A stretch of DNA of 11,246 nt, from assembly GCA_903927685.1 (NCBI GenBank), contig CAIYOB010001144.1:1-11246 (forward strand). The letters run 5' to 3'. Within the stretch, counting starts at the first letter, position 1; the number at the start of each line of letters is the position of its first letter. A program made the position numbers and the translations under genes. Source of the stretch: an uncultured Planctomycetaceae bacterium. GTDB taxonomy: Bacteria; Planctomycetota; Planctomycetia; Pirellulales; Pirellulaceae. The notes under the pieces were generated by a model, which saw only the letters and a list, made by a program, of their open reading frames with translations, made no database searches and was not told where the DNA came from. Of the stretch, positions 1 through 6,342 are shown in pieces.

Positions 1-149
1 CCAGCCGCCGCCTCGGCTCCGGCGGCCCGCGGCGTGTGGGCAAGGACAGACACGGCCGCGAGCCAGGCGAACAGCCAGACACAGGCCGCCGCCCGGCGCC
101 ACGCCGCCGCCGGCCGGCGGGCGACTGGCGCGCGGCCCCGGGAATGCAT
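1..149 (-). CDS. N-terminus of an exported protein, cut by the window edge
   Basis: Only the first 49 codons are present, so the function cannot be named. The translation starts MHSRGRAPVARRP and continues with an Arg-rich n-region (WRR), a hydrophobic core at about residues 21-37 (AAACVWLFAWLAAVSVL), and a small-residue stretch (RAAGAEAAAG) that would suit signal peptidase I cleavage near residue 44. It lies on the same strand as the NTPase gene and begins about 50 nt after its stop, so it probably belongs to the same operon. A second in-frame ATG at 179 would add MNRIPAADNG and lie only 20 nt after the NTPase stop. I chose 149 because the n-region is already long, but neither start has a strong Shine-Dalgarno match. 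The open frame runs off the left end. Confidence 0.6.
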   Translation of the reverse strand, partial: MHSRGRAPVARRPAAAWRRAAACVWLFAWLAAVSVLAHTPRAAGAEAAA

Positions 150-199
150 TCCGTTGTCTGCTGCTGGAATCCTGTTCATGCCCACCATCCGTCTGCGGT

Positions 200-1711
200 T
201 CATCCTGCCCCGATGCCCTGATCGAACGCATCCTGGTCGCGGCGGTACACTGCCAGCGTGGACTCGAAGGCCGCGGCCGGCACCCGCCACACCGGCTCGC
301 CCTCGACATGCGCATTGCAGTGCGTGACCAGCAGCCGGTACAGGAACTTGAACAGGTGCCGCGGGGTGCGCAGGCCGCGCAGCACTTCCAGGATCCGCTG
401 GTCGCTGACCGCCGGGTCAATCAAGTCCCGCAACCGCGGCGCCGCTCCGTCGATCCGGCAGGCCGCCAGGCGGGCGTTGGCCACATCATACAGCGCTTCG
501 CCCGTCCACTCAAACGAGGCGACCATGTTCTGTTTATCCAGCCGGGCCCGCTGGTAGAATTCGCGGTCCTCCCGCTCGATGAACCGCGTCAACTCGATCG
601 GTGCCATGATCTTCAGGCCCAGTCCCGGATGCTTGAGGAACTTGTTGTCCAGCATCGGCCACAGCAGGGCTTTCATCAGTTCCGCCGAACCGTTGATCAA
701 ATGGGGCTCGTCCAGTCGATCAACCAGCACCACGATGCCGCGAAAACCGAGCGTCTGCAACAGGCCCTGCAGCTTCATCAACATCTCGTAGCGATCGTCC
801 GTGCTCTCGGCGTCCGGCAGCGGCTGGGCGACCGTTTCCGCCCGGGTGAACTGCAGCAGCACTTGGCGCAGCGTCCGCGCGTCCCGGTTGCTCAACCGCA
901 TCTGCCGCAGGATCCGATGCGCTTGCCAGAAACAACCCAGCCAGCGCCACAGCCAAGTCCCCCAAACTGCCAGCAGGGCGGCCGCGAACAGCAGCCACAG
1001 TCTCGCGACCCAATCGGCGTGACCGGCGATCGCCAGGCCCAGCGCCGTGCCGAGGACGGCCAGTGTCCCGCCGAGGCCGACGCCCAAGGGGACCTTGGCC
1101 CGCAGCGTCGAGAATCGCAGCCGCTTGCGGAGCGCCGACCAGCGGTCGCGGAACGTCGTATTGACCGACTGGTCGTAGCACGCGGCCAGCAGCAACAAGT
1201 CGCGGGCCTGGTGGCGGTCCAAACGCTCGACTGCGGCGGAGTCCAGTTCCACGTCCACCGCAGCCGCCGGGTGGTGCCCGCCCAGCAGCTGGTCGATCAA
1301 GCGGGTGGTCGCCAGGGACAGGATCGCGTCCATGTGGTCCCACAGCTTCCATTCGCGCAGCACCCGGTCCGCGCGGCGGCTCTTGCGGCCGCCCAGCCGC
1401 TCGCGAAAGCGGTCCAGAAACGGGTTGAAATCGTCATAGTGGACGACGAACAGCCGACGGTCCGGACAACTGCGGTTGTGGTGCTGCAGGTGCTTGGCGA
1501 TCTGCAACCGCATCGCCGTCTTGCCGGCCCCCTTCTCGCCGAACACGACCGCCGTGGACGGTTCGTTCGGATCGCCGTAGATCTTGTCCCAGGTCGGGTG
1601 AAACGTGCTGGCGATACAGTGTTGTTTGAAGACCAAGTCCGTTTGCGCATCCTCCTCGGCAAACGGATTCCTCGCAATCCCATGATGTTCCAGAAACAGT
1701 TGGATTTTCAT
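200..1711 (-). CDS. Membrane-inserted P-loop NTPase, KAP-like layout
   Basis: Predicted 503-residue NTPase. Visible in order: an N-terminal segment with NPFAEEDA (residues 15-22); Walker A GEKGAGKT at 58-65; a basic helical region; two hydrophobic helices at about 207-230 and 234-257; a Walker B-like strand GIVVLVDRLDE at 325-335; and RTPRHLFKFLYRLL at 448-461, which resembles the NPR-type motif near the end of KAP NTPases. Membrane helices inserted between Walker A and Walker B are a hallmark of the KAP family, whose members act as membrane-linked NTPases. The N-terminus also recalls ExeA/GspA-type ATPases, so the exact family is open. The start is ATG 1711, giving MKIQLFLEHHG; the frame is open further upstream, but that part only overlaps the preceding gene and reads as low-complexity shadow. 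It lies 17 nt after the GYF-protein stop, so the two are probably co-transcribed. The partner process is unknown. Confidence 0.8.
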   Translation of the reverse strand: MKIQLFLEHHGIARNPFAEEDAQTDLVFKQHCIASTFHPTWDKIYGDPNEPSTAVVFGEKGAGKTAMRLQIAKHLQHHNRSCPDRRLFVVHYDDFNPFLDRFRERLGGRKSRRADRVLREWKLWDHMDAILSLATTRLIDQLLGGHHPAAAVDVELDSAAVERLDRHQARDLLLLAACYDQSVNTTFRDRWSALRKRLRFSTLRAKVPLGVGLGGTLAVLGTALGLAIAGHADWVARLWLLFAAALLAVWGTWLWRWLGCFWQAHRILRQMRLSNRDARTLRQVLLQFTRAETVAQPLPDAESTDDRYEMLMKLQGLLQTLGFRGIVVLVDRLDEPHLINGSAELMKALLWPMLDNKFLKHPGLGLKIMAPIELTRFIEREDREFYQRARLDKQNMVASFEWTGEALYDVANARLAACRIDGAAPRLRDLIDPAVSDQRILEVLRGLRTPRHLFKFLYRLLVTHCNAHVEGEPVWRVPAAAFESTLAVYRRDQDAFDQGIGAG

Positions 1712-1728
1712 TGCTACGTGACGCGGTG

Positions 1729-2664
1729 TCACCTCATCAGTACGAGAATCAAAGTCACAAAGAGCGCGACGCACATCAGCCCCAGGACCGACACGATGGT
1801 AATCGCCATCGCCGTCGAGTTGCGGCGTTTCGGCCGCACAGCGGCCGCCGAGTACGCGGGCGTCGCAGAGGCCGCATACGTGGCCGGTGTCACCGGGGCC
1901 GGCATCGGCGGCGTTACCATCCCCAGCGCAGGAAACGCCTCGGCGGCCGTCCGCCAGTCGCCCCAGCCTTCGCGCCAGACCAGCGAATCGGGGCTGACGC
2001 GGCCTTCGCCAATCCACTTGCGCATCACCTCGCCGCGGGCTGGGCCGTATTGGCCTCCGGAAGGCGGGCGGACGTACCAAATCGCTTGCGGGGCTTCTTC
2101 GATGGGATCCAACAACGGCGCGGTAGGGGCCGCGACCGGAGCCAGCGGTTGGGCCGCCAGCGGCTGGACGGGAACCAGCGGCTGCATCGGCAGCGCCGGT
2201 TGCACGGGCATGACCGGCTGCATGGGCAGCGCCGGCTGCATGGGAACCGTGGGCTGCACGGGCGCAGCGGGTTGCATCGGAACACTACGGGCCGCGGTCG
2301 CGCCGGGTAAGACGGGGCCAGGACCGCCGGCCAGTGGGGTACCGGATTTCGGCTGACCGGCCGGATTGAAAGCGGCGGGCGTCATTCCCGGGCTGGGTTG
2401 CAGCGATTGCGGGAGCGGCGAAACGGGCAGGGGCCGCGGCGCCGTTGGCGAGGCCATCGGGATCGCCAATTCCAGGCCGTCGTCGTCGCCGCCCGGCGAC
2501 GGCGTTCCGCTGCCGCCTCCGCCGGAAGTGCCCTTGGTAATCTGGCTTTCCAAGGGAATGTCCAGCCCGTTGCCGCACTGGGGGCAAACTCCGCGTTTGC
2601 CGGCCAGAAAAGCTTTCACGTTCAGCCTGTTTCCGCACGTGGCACAAAGGAATCGAATACCCAT
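1729..2664 (-). CDS. Zinc-ribbon and GYF_2-domain membrane-anchored protein
   Basis: 311 residues in a layout common in planctomycetes. The N-terminus has a zinc ribbon with Cys7, Cys10, Cys27 and Cys30 (CATC...CPQC). A Gly/Pro-rich linker follows, then seven hexapeptides of the form P-[M/V]-Q-P-x-x at 129-170. A GYF_2-like domain spans about 196-245 (starts WYVRPPSGGQYGP; contains GRVSPDSLVWREGWGDW). A single hydrophobic helix at 285-310 ends at the C-terminus (IVSVLGLMCVALFVTLILVL), so most of the protein should sit in the cytoplasm as a tail-anchored protein. GYF domains bind proline-rich peptides; the Pro-rich linker could be a ligand for its own or another GYF domain (inference). The start MGIRFLC was chosen because the ribbon begins there; an in-frame ATG 20 codons upstream would add a tail unrelated to the fold. 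It is the first gene of the leftward operon. Confidence 0.85.
   Translation of the reverse strand: MGIRFLCATCGNRLNVKAFLAGKRGVCPQCGNGLDIPLESQITKGTSGGGGSGTPSPGGDDDGLELAIPMASPTAPRPLPVSPLPQSLQPSPGMTPAAFNPAGQPKSGTPLAGGPGPVLPGATAARSVPMQPAAPVQPTVPMQPALPMQPVMPVQPALPMQPLVPVQPLAAQPLAPVAAPTAPLLDPIEEAPQAIWYVRPPSGGQYGPARGEVMRKWIGEGRVSPDSLVWREGWGDWRTAAEAFPALGMVTPPMPAPVTPATYAASATPAYSAAAVRPKRRNSTAMAITIVSVLGLMCVALFVTLILVLMR
2155..2280 (-). repeat. Seven 18-bp coding repeats (P-M/V-Q-P-x-x)
   Basis: Seven imperfect tandem 18-bp units encode hexapeptides such as PMQPAL, PMQPVM and PVQPAL (residues 129-170 of the GYF protein). Copies differ at several bases, so the array is old or under protein-level selection rather than freshly expanded. 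It forms an extended Pro/Gln linker between the zinc ribbon and the GYF domain. Confidence 0.8.
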
Positions 2665-2715
2665 GACTTCGTCTGTCGCAGTCCTTCCTGAAACGCGATC
2701 GGCCCCTGCCGCCCC

Positions 2716-2743
2716 ATTATACATGGTGCTAAGCTATTGGGAA
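2716..2743 (-). promoter_or_regulatory. Candidate promoter for the GYF/NTPase operon
   Basis: On the minus strand a perfect TATAAT (2716-2721) lies 52 nt before the GYF start. A weak -35-like TTCCCA (2738-2743, four of six consensus bases) sits at 16-bp spacing. It lies in the 119-bp gap between this operon and the divergent ClpP-like gene, where a promoter is expected. Planctomycete promoters are poorly known, so this is a motif match only. Confidence 0.35.
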
Positions 2744-2783
2744 GAATACAGTTGCATCCGCTATTAGACGAGGCAAAACGACG

Positions 2784-3323
2784 ATGAGCAAGGACCGTAA
2801 GCGGGCACAGGCCGAGGAAAGTCCGCCGGAAATCGGGGTGATCGGGGACCTGACCGATCACGAGGCGGACATCTGCGACAAACTGCTGGATGTCCCGGTC
2901 GGGGGCGAATGCACGTTGTATTTCAACTCGCCCGGCGGCAGTTCCTACAGCGCGATCGCGATGCTGGCCCTGATCGAACTCCGCGAACTCCGGGCGACCG
3001 GGATCGTGCTGGGGGAATGTTCGTCCGCCGCCATCTGGCCGCTGGCCGCCTGCCGCCGCCGCTTCGTCACGCCGTACAGTGTGCTGCTGTTCCACCCTAT
3101 GCGGTGGCAGAGCGAGGAAAGTGTTCAGTTGTCCGAAGCGCGGGAATGGGCTCGGCATTTTGGCGACCTGGAACAGGAGATGGACAAGCTGCTGGCCAAG
3201 TTCCTGGGCTTGCCGCTGGAACAGGTCGAACAGTGGATGAAGCCCGGCCGCTACGTCAGCGGCCGCGAGTTCGCCGCCGCCGGCTTGGCGGAATTGATCG
3301 ACCTGACGAAACGCGTCTCGTGA
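2784..3323 (+). CDS. ClpP-like (peptidase S14) protein lacking the usual Asp
   Basis: 179 residues, shorter than the roughly 195-205 of a typical ClpP. The fold signatures are visible: YFNSPGGSSYSAIAM (46-60), matching the ClpP N-S-P-G-G motif; GECSSAAIWPLAAC (77-90), placing the nucleophile at Ser81; and VLLFHPM (100-106), placing His104 close to the expected distance after a two-residue deletion. The C-terminal PGRYVSGREFAAAGLAELID aligns with the ClpP segment that carries the third triad residue (RDRF), but Gly155 stands where Asp is expected. It may use another acid, run a Ser-His dyad, or be a binding or regulatory homologue. No signal peptide or membrane helix is seen, so it should be cytoplasmic. 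GAGG at 2770-2773 lies 10 nt before the ATG. It is divergent from the GYF operon and no Clp ATPase is adjacent. It is unlikely to be the main housekeeping ClpP. Confidence 0.8.
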   Translation: MSKDRKRAQAEESPPEIGVIGDLTDHEADICDKLLDVPVGGECTLYFNSPGGSSYSAIAMLALIELRELRATGIVLGECSSAAIWPLAACRRRFVTPYSVLLFHPMRWQSEESVQLSEAREWARHFGDLEQEMDKLLAKFLGLPLEQVEQWMKPGRYVSGREFAAAGLAELIDLTKRVS

Positions 3324-3329
3324 AATGCG

Positions 3330-3360
3330 GTGACTGCCCCCTTGTAAGGTTCCAAGTCAC
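3330..3360 (+). terminator. Possible hairpin terminator after the ClpP-like gene
   Basis: Six nt after the stop codon, GTGACT (3330-3335) and AGTCAC (3355-3360) can pair, with a smaller CCT/AGG stem inside. No run of T follows, so a classical intrinsic terminator is doubtful. Confidence 0.2.
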
Positions 3361-3681
3361 ATTGACGTGTTGTAACTGGAGGATGCACCTCCATGTCGAC
3401 CTTGAGTACGATTCAAGCGGGAACTGGATGGATTCGAGGAGAGCGTACAAATGTCGTATGTCAATTCCGCGCTAACCCGCGGGGCGATTCGTACACCAGC
3501 TTGATGCGCATGGCCCAGGTCTGGCTGGCGCGGTTGCGGGCCGGAGCCGGTTCGGCGGCCGGGTTTGGTGGAGGTTCCCGTCGGTGCTGCCGCAACGGCT
3601 TCAGCCTGCTTGCGCCGCAGACCGCGGGCCTTGTTCGAACACCGCTTTGGCGCCCCCCAAACGCATTGCCAGCCCTGAAGC

Positions 3682-3756
3682 GGAGGACGCGGCCATTACG
3701 GCAATGTCTCTTTGGCCGTGGTCGCCGGCGGAGGATTCAAGGAGGGGCATGTAGGC
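3682..3756 (+). pseudogene. Possible DUF1501 C-terminal fragment
   Basis: After an in-frame stop at 3676-3678, this frame reads GGRGHYGNVSLAVVAGGG then FKEGHVG. Planctomycete DUF1501 (sulfatase-like) proteins carry a conserved C-terminal stretch of the kind GRDH...S..LAGGG.K.G.V, which this resembles. The match is short and I recognise no flanking DUF1501 sequence, so chance is possible. Confidence 0.25.
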
Positions 3757-3766
3757 CACTGTTGCC

Positions 3767-3783
3767 CACTGTTTCAAGCAGTG
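3767..3783. repeat. Small inverted repeat CACTG-7 nt-CAGTG
   Basis: CACTG (3767-3771) and CAGTG (3779-3783) flank tttcaag. A further CACTGTTGCC copy lies just upstream (3758-3767), so CACTGTT occurs twice in direct orientation. Short stem sequences of this kind occur as dispersed intergenic repeats in planctomycete genomes; whether this one is dispersed cannot be told from a single copy. Confidence 0.4.
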
Positions 3784-3869
3784 TGGAGAAAGCTTGGCAG
3801 CAAGCGAGCCCTCCGGGACAACCTCCAGTCACACTTCCGACATTTCACATTTCAATCCATGAAGCATCT

Positions 3870-3980
3870 CTATGAGGTCCGCTCCGACCGTTCGACGTGG
3901 GCGGCCCCCGGATCATGAGCCAGAAAGCGGCGGTCGTAGACCCAGCCGACGTCCGTGCTTGCCGTCGTCTGAACGCTCAT
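3870..3980 (-). pseudogene. N-terminal fragment of a histone-deacetylase/AcuC-family gene
   Basis: The minus-strand frame from an ATG at 3980 encodes 36 residues before a TAG. Residues 12-34 (GWVYDRRFLAHDPG, then AAHVERSER) match the conserved N-terminus of bacterial HDAC-like amidohydrolases, which read like G.VYD.RFL.HD.G..HPERP.R. Intact family members are about 300-380 residues and carry the zinc-binding and catalytic His/Asp residues further on; none of that is here. The expected Pro residues of HPERP are replaced by Val and Ser, as in a sequence no longer under selection. I recognise no continuation of the family in any frame downstream on this strand. It is best read as a relic of a lost or moved deacetylase gene. 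Confidence 0.6.
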
Positions 3981-4036
3981 TCCGTGGCTCCACGCCTGGA
4001 TGAAACGGCCTGCCTGGCGGCCGATGATTTTCCGAT

Positions 4037-4186
4037 TCCATCCGTGGGTCGGCTTTGCCATCCGTGGGACTCCGCCTCTACCTCATGCACCTGTGCCGCC
4101 CCGGCGGCTGACCGTCCGTCGAGTGTCGGCCACTTTCGTTCGCGGGAAATCGAACCCACGGATGGCAAAGCCGACCCGCGGATGGA
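4037..4186. repeat. 32-bp inverted repeat with internal 11-bp direct repeats
   Basis: The left arm (4037-4068) and right arm (4155-4186) are reverse complements with one mismatch, separated by 86 bp. Each arm holds two copies of the 11-mer CCATCCGTGGG (or its complement) 9 bp apart, with TCGGCTTTG between them; the mismatch is in the outer 11-mer of the right arm. Four copies of one 11-mer in this symmetric layout are not expected by chance. The overall size (150 bp) and long stem suit a MITE-like or REP-like element or a large cruciform. I could not confirm a flanking target-site duplication. Confidence 0.85.
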
Positions 4187-4237
4187 GATCCCGAGTCCGG
4201 CAGGTGTATGGTACCAGTTGAGTCTCAGACGCCCGAC

Positions 4238-4266
4238 TTGGGCCACGGTCAATCATTGACTATCAT
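4238..4266 (+). promoter_or_regulatory. Candidate promoter for the esterase gene
   Basis: TATCAT (4261-4266, five of six -10 consensus bases) lies exactly 17 bp after TTGGGC (4238-4243, which keeps only the TTG of the -35 consensus). Transcription would begin about 45 nt before the ATG. A palindromic ATCATGAT overlaps the -10. This is a motif match only. Confidence 0.3.
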
Positions 4267-4305
4267 GATGACGTTCCGAAGGCGAGTGTTTCACAAGATC
4301 GAGAC

Positions 4306-4311
4306 GGAGGA
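4306..4311 (+). promoter_or_regulatory. Ribosome binding site fixing the esterase start
   Basis: GGAGGA ends 6 nt before ATG 4318, a near-ideal spacing. It directly abuts the alternative GTG at 4312, which is therefore too close to be used. Confidence 0.7.
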
Positions 4312-4317
4312 GTGATC

Positions 4318-6300
4318 ATGCGACGCATCCACGTTCTTGCTGCCGCGGCTCTGTTGCCCTGTTGCGGAAATCTCGCGTCGGCACACGCCGCGGAGACGAT
4401 TTACGAAAGCGTCTGCCACGAAGCGCAGCAGGTGTCTCGCGGGTCGCTGGCCCAGCCGCTGCCGGCAGACCAGTGGCAGGCCACGCTGGCCGAGCGGCGG
4501 CAGAAGTGGCACGAGATGCTGGGCCTGTTCCCCCTGCCGGAACGGACGCCGCTGGAGGCGACCGTGACCGGCGTGTTGGAGCGTGGCGATTATGTGGTCG
4601 AGAAGATCCATTTTCAGAGTCTGCCGGGGGCGTATGTGATCGGGAACCTGTACCGCCCGGCCCAAGTCAGCGGACGACTGCCCGCCGTGCTGTACATGTG
4701 CGGGCACAGCAAGGGGAAGGTCAACCCGCCGTACCAGGCCAATCCGCGCTGGTTCGGCCAGCACGGGTATGTGGCCTTGGTCCTGGACCCGATCCAGTTG
4801 GGCGAATCCCAAGGCCTGCATCACGGCACGTACCGCGAGGAACGCTGGGACTGGCCCAGCCGCGGCTACACGCCCGTGGGTACTGAGGTCTGGAACGGGA
4901 TGCGGGCCCTGGATTACCTGGAGACCCGCGCGGATGTGGATCCCCAGCGGATCGGCGTTACGGGCCTGAGCGGCGGCGGCGTGGTGTCGTGGTGCCTGGG
5001 CGCGGCCGACGAGCGGGTCAAGGTGGTGGTGCCAGTGTGCCAAACGGGCAGCACGGAACACGTCGTGGTGGATCGGGCCACGGACGGGCACTGCGATTGC
5101 GCGTTCTGGATCAACTACTATCGCTGGTGCTGGCCGGATCTGGGCGCCCTGATCGCCCCCCGCGCGCTGCTGATCGCCTCGGGCACCGAGGATGTCCTCT
5201 GGCGGCCCTACGCGTTCCGCGATGTCGCTCATCGCATTCGCCACCAGTACGCGGCCTTGGATGCGTCGGACAAGTTCGACCTGGTCGAAGACCTGACGCC
5301 GCACGGCTATACCCCGAAGCTGCGGCAGGCGATTTTCACCTGGTTCAATACGCATCTGAAAGGCGACCCGACACCTGTCGCGGACGATGTTACCGAGTTT
5401 GTCGAGCCGGAAGAGAACCTGCTGGCGTTCGGCGGCAAGCTGCCGGAGAACGACCAGATGCGAAAGGTCGACACGCTGCTGGTCAAGCCGGCGGACGTGC
5501 CGGCGGTGACCGATGCGGCCGCTTGGCAGACGCATCAGGAAGCGGCGCTGCGGCGGTTGCGCGAACTCACGTTTCGCTACATTCCCCAAGATTGTACGCC
5601 CCGCGCCCGGGACCATCGCCAGGACGGCAGCGACAGCAGCGGGGCCTGTTTTGCGACCGACGTGTTCGATACGGCCGATGGGTTGACATTGAGTATCAAG
5701 CGGCGGCGTCCGCCAGCCGCCTCGTGGCCCGTCCCCACCGTGGCCTACGCAATCCAGCCCGAGGCTCGCAGCACGTTTGCCGGCGGCGGTTCGTCGCGGC
5801 CGGGGATCGCAGCCCGGTTTGCCACCGCCGGTGTCGAGGTGCGGAATACGGGCGCCACGTCGGTGGGGCCCGGCTACCTGTGGACGCTGCGGCGCGTCTA
5901 CCCGCTGTTGGGCCAGACGCTGCCCGAGCGGCAGGTCCACGATCTGCTGGCCGGCATCGCCCTGTTGCGGCGGGAGTCCGGCGCCGGCCCCGTGGCGGTC
6001 TTTGGCCAGGGCTACACCGCGCCGCTGGCCGTCTACGCGGCCGTCCTCGATCCCGGGATCAGCGAGGTGATCGTGGCCGATCCGCCCATCAGCCATACCG
6101 ATCCGCAGACGCCGGAGTTCCTGGGGATCCTCCGCAGCGGCGATCTGCCGCAAAACCTGGCTCTGGTCTACCCCCGGCCGATCACTTTCATCGGCTCCCT
6201 GCCACCGGCTTACGAGTGGACTCGCCAGGTGTACGACAAGCTGGGCGCGGGGGAGCGGATTCGCGTCCTGCCCAGCGTCCAGCAGTGGGAACCGCAGTAG
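4318..6300 (+). CDS. Exported acetyl-xylan-esterase-like alpha/beta hydrolase with a second degenerate hydrolase half
   Basis: 660 residues. A signal peptide is clear (MRRIHVLAAAALLPCC..., cleavage near SAHAA, residues 21-25), so it acts outside the cytoplasm. The first half is an alpha/beta hydrolase close to planctomycete proteins usually annotated as acetyl xylan esterase (AXE1-type): oxyanion-side YMCGHSKGK (127-134), nucleophile elbow GVTGLSGGG with Ser218, probable acid Asp292 in SGTEDVLW, and His329 in LTPHGYTP, in correct order and spacing. It would remove acyl groups from a carbohydrate. The second half (about 445-660) repeats the hydrolase pattern, with VAVFGQGYTAPLAV (559-572) at the elbow position but Tyr in place of Ser, so it is probably non-catalytic. 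The exact substrate is unknown. It converges with the heparinase-like gene, 42 bp away, with no clear terminator between them. Confidence 0.85.
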   Translation: MRRIHVLAAAALLPCCGNLASAHAAETIYESVCHEAQQVSRGSLAQPLPADQWQATLAERRQKWHEMLGLFPLPERTPLEATVTGVLERGDYVVEKIHFQSLPGAYVIGNLYRPAQVSGRLPAVLYMCGHSKGKVNPPYQANPRWFGQHGYVALVLDPIQLGESQGLHHGTYREERWDWPSRGYTPVGTEVWNGMRALDYLETRADVDPQRIGVTGLSGGGVVSWCLGAADERVKVVVPVCQTGSTEHVVVDRATDGHCDCAFWINYYRWCWPDLGALIAPRALLIASGTEDVLWRPYAFRDVAHRIRHQYAALDASDKFDLVEDLTPHGYTPKLRQAIFTWFNTHLKGDPTPVADDVTEFVEPEENLLAFGGKLPENDQMRKVDTLLVKPADVPAVTDAAAWQTHQEAALRRLRELTFRYIPQDCTPRARDHRQDGSDSSGACFATDVFDTADGLTLSIKRRRPPAASWPVPTVAYAIQPEARSTFAGGGSSRPGIAARFATAGVEVRNTGATSVGPGYLWTLRRVYPLLGQTLPERQVHDLLAGIALLRRESGAGPVAVFGQGYTAPLAVYAAVLDPGISEVIVADPPISHTDPQTPEFLGILRSGDLPQNLALVYPRPITFIGSLPPAYEWTRQVYDKLGAGERIRVLPSVQQWEPQ

Positions 6301-6342
6301 CCGACGTCTGTGCCTTGGGCTGCGGCATGAACTCCAACAGGG

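Larger units (their letters stand above)
3324..4317. other. 994-bp stretch without an intact gene: gene fragments and inverted repeats
   Basis: No frame here gives a convincing full-length protein. What can be seen: hairpin-capable sequences at 3330-3360 and 3377-3393, a short DUF1501-like peptide at 3682-3756, an inverted repeat at 3767-3783, a histone-deacetylase-like N-terminal fragment at 3870-3980 (minus), a 32-bp inverted repeat at 4037-4186, and a candidate promoter for the esterase at 4238-4266. Open frames in 3393-3918 read as Arg/Gly/Pro-rich shadow. The mix of unrelated family fragments suggests decay or repeated insertions rather than one lost gene. Confidence 0.6.

Noticed and set aside
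1712..2080. Longer NTPase start, open frame up to 2080
   Set aside because: The extension overlaps the GYF gene in another frame and is Arg/Gly-rich, with no homologous look; MKIQLFLEHHG at 1711 is the natural N-terminus.
308..2356. A very long open frame on the plus strand, opposite the NTPase and GYF genes
   Set aside because: Its translation is Arg/Gln/Pro/Ala-rich with no recognisable domain, while the opposite strand encodes clear motifs. It is the usual antisense openness of GC-rich coding DNA.
3393..3875. A 160-codon plus-strand frame after the ClpP-like gene
   Set aside because: Arg/Gly/Pro-rich without domains, and the short DUF1501-like stretch lies in a different frame; not credible as a gene.
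4291..6153. A 620-codon minus-strand frame opposite the esterase
   Set aside because: Low-complexity Arg/Gln/His-rich translation; the plus strand has the signal peptide and catalytic triad.
6301..6342. Possible shared terminator between the convergent esterase and heparinase-like genes
   Set aside because: Only a 4-bp TGCC/GGCA stem is visible and there is no T run on either strand.
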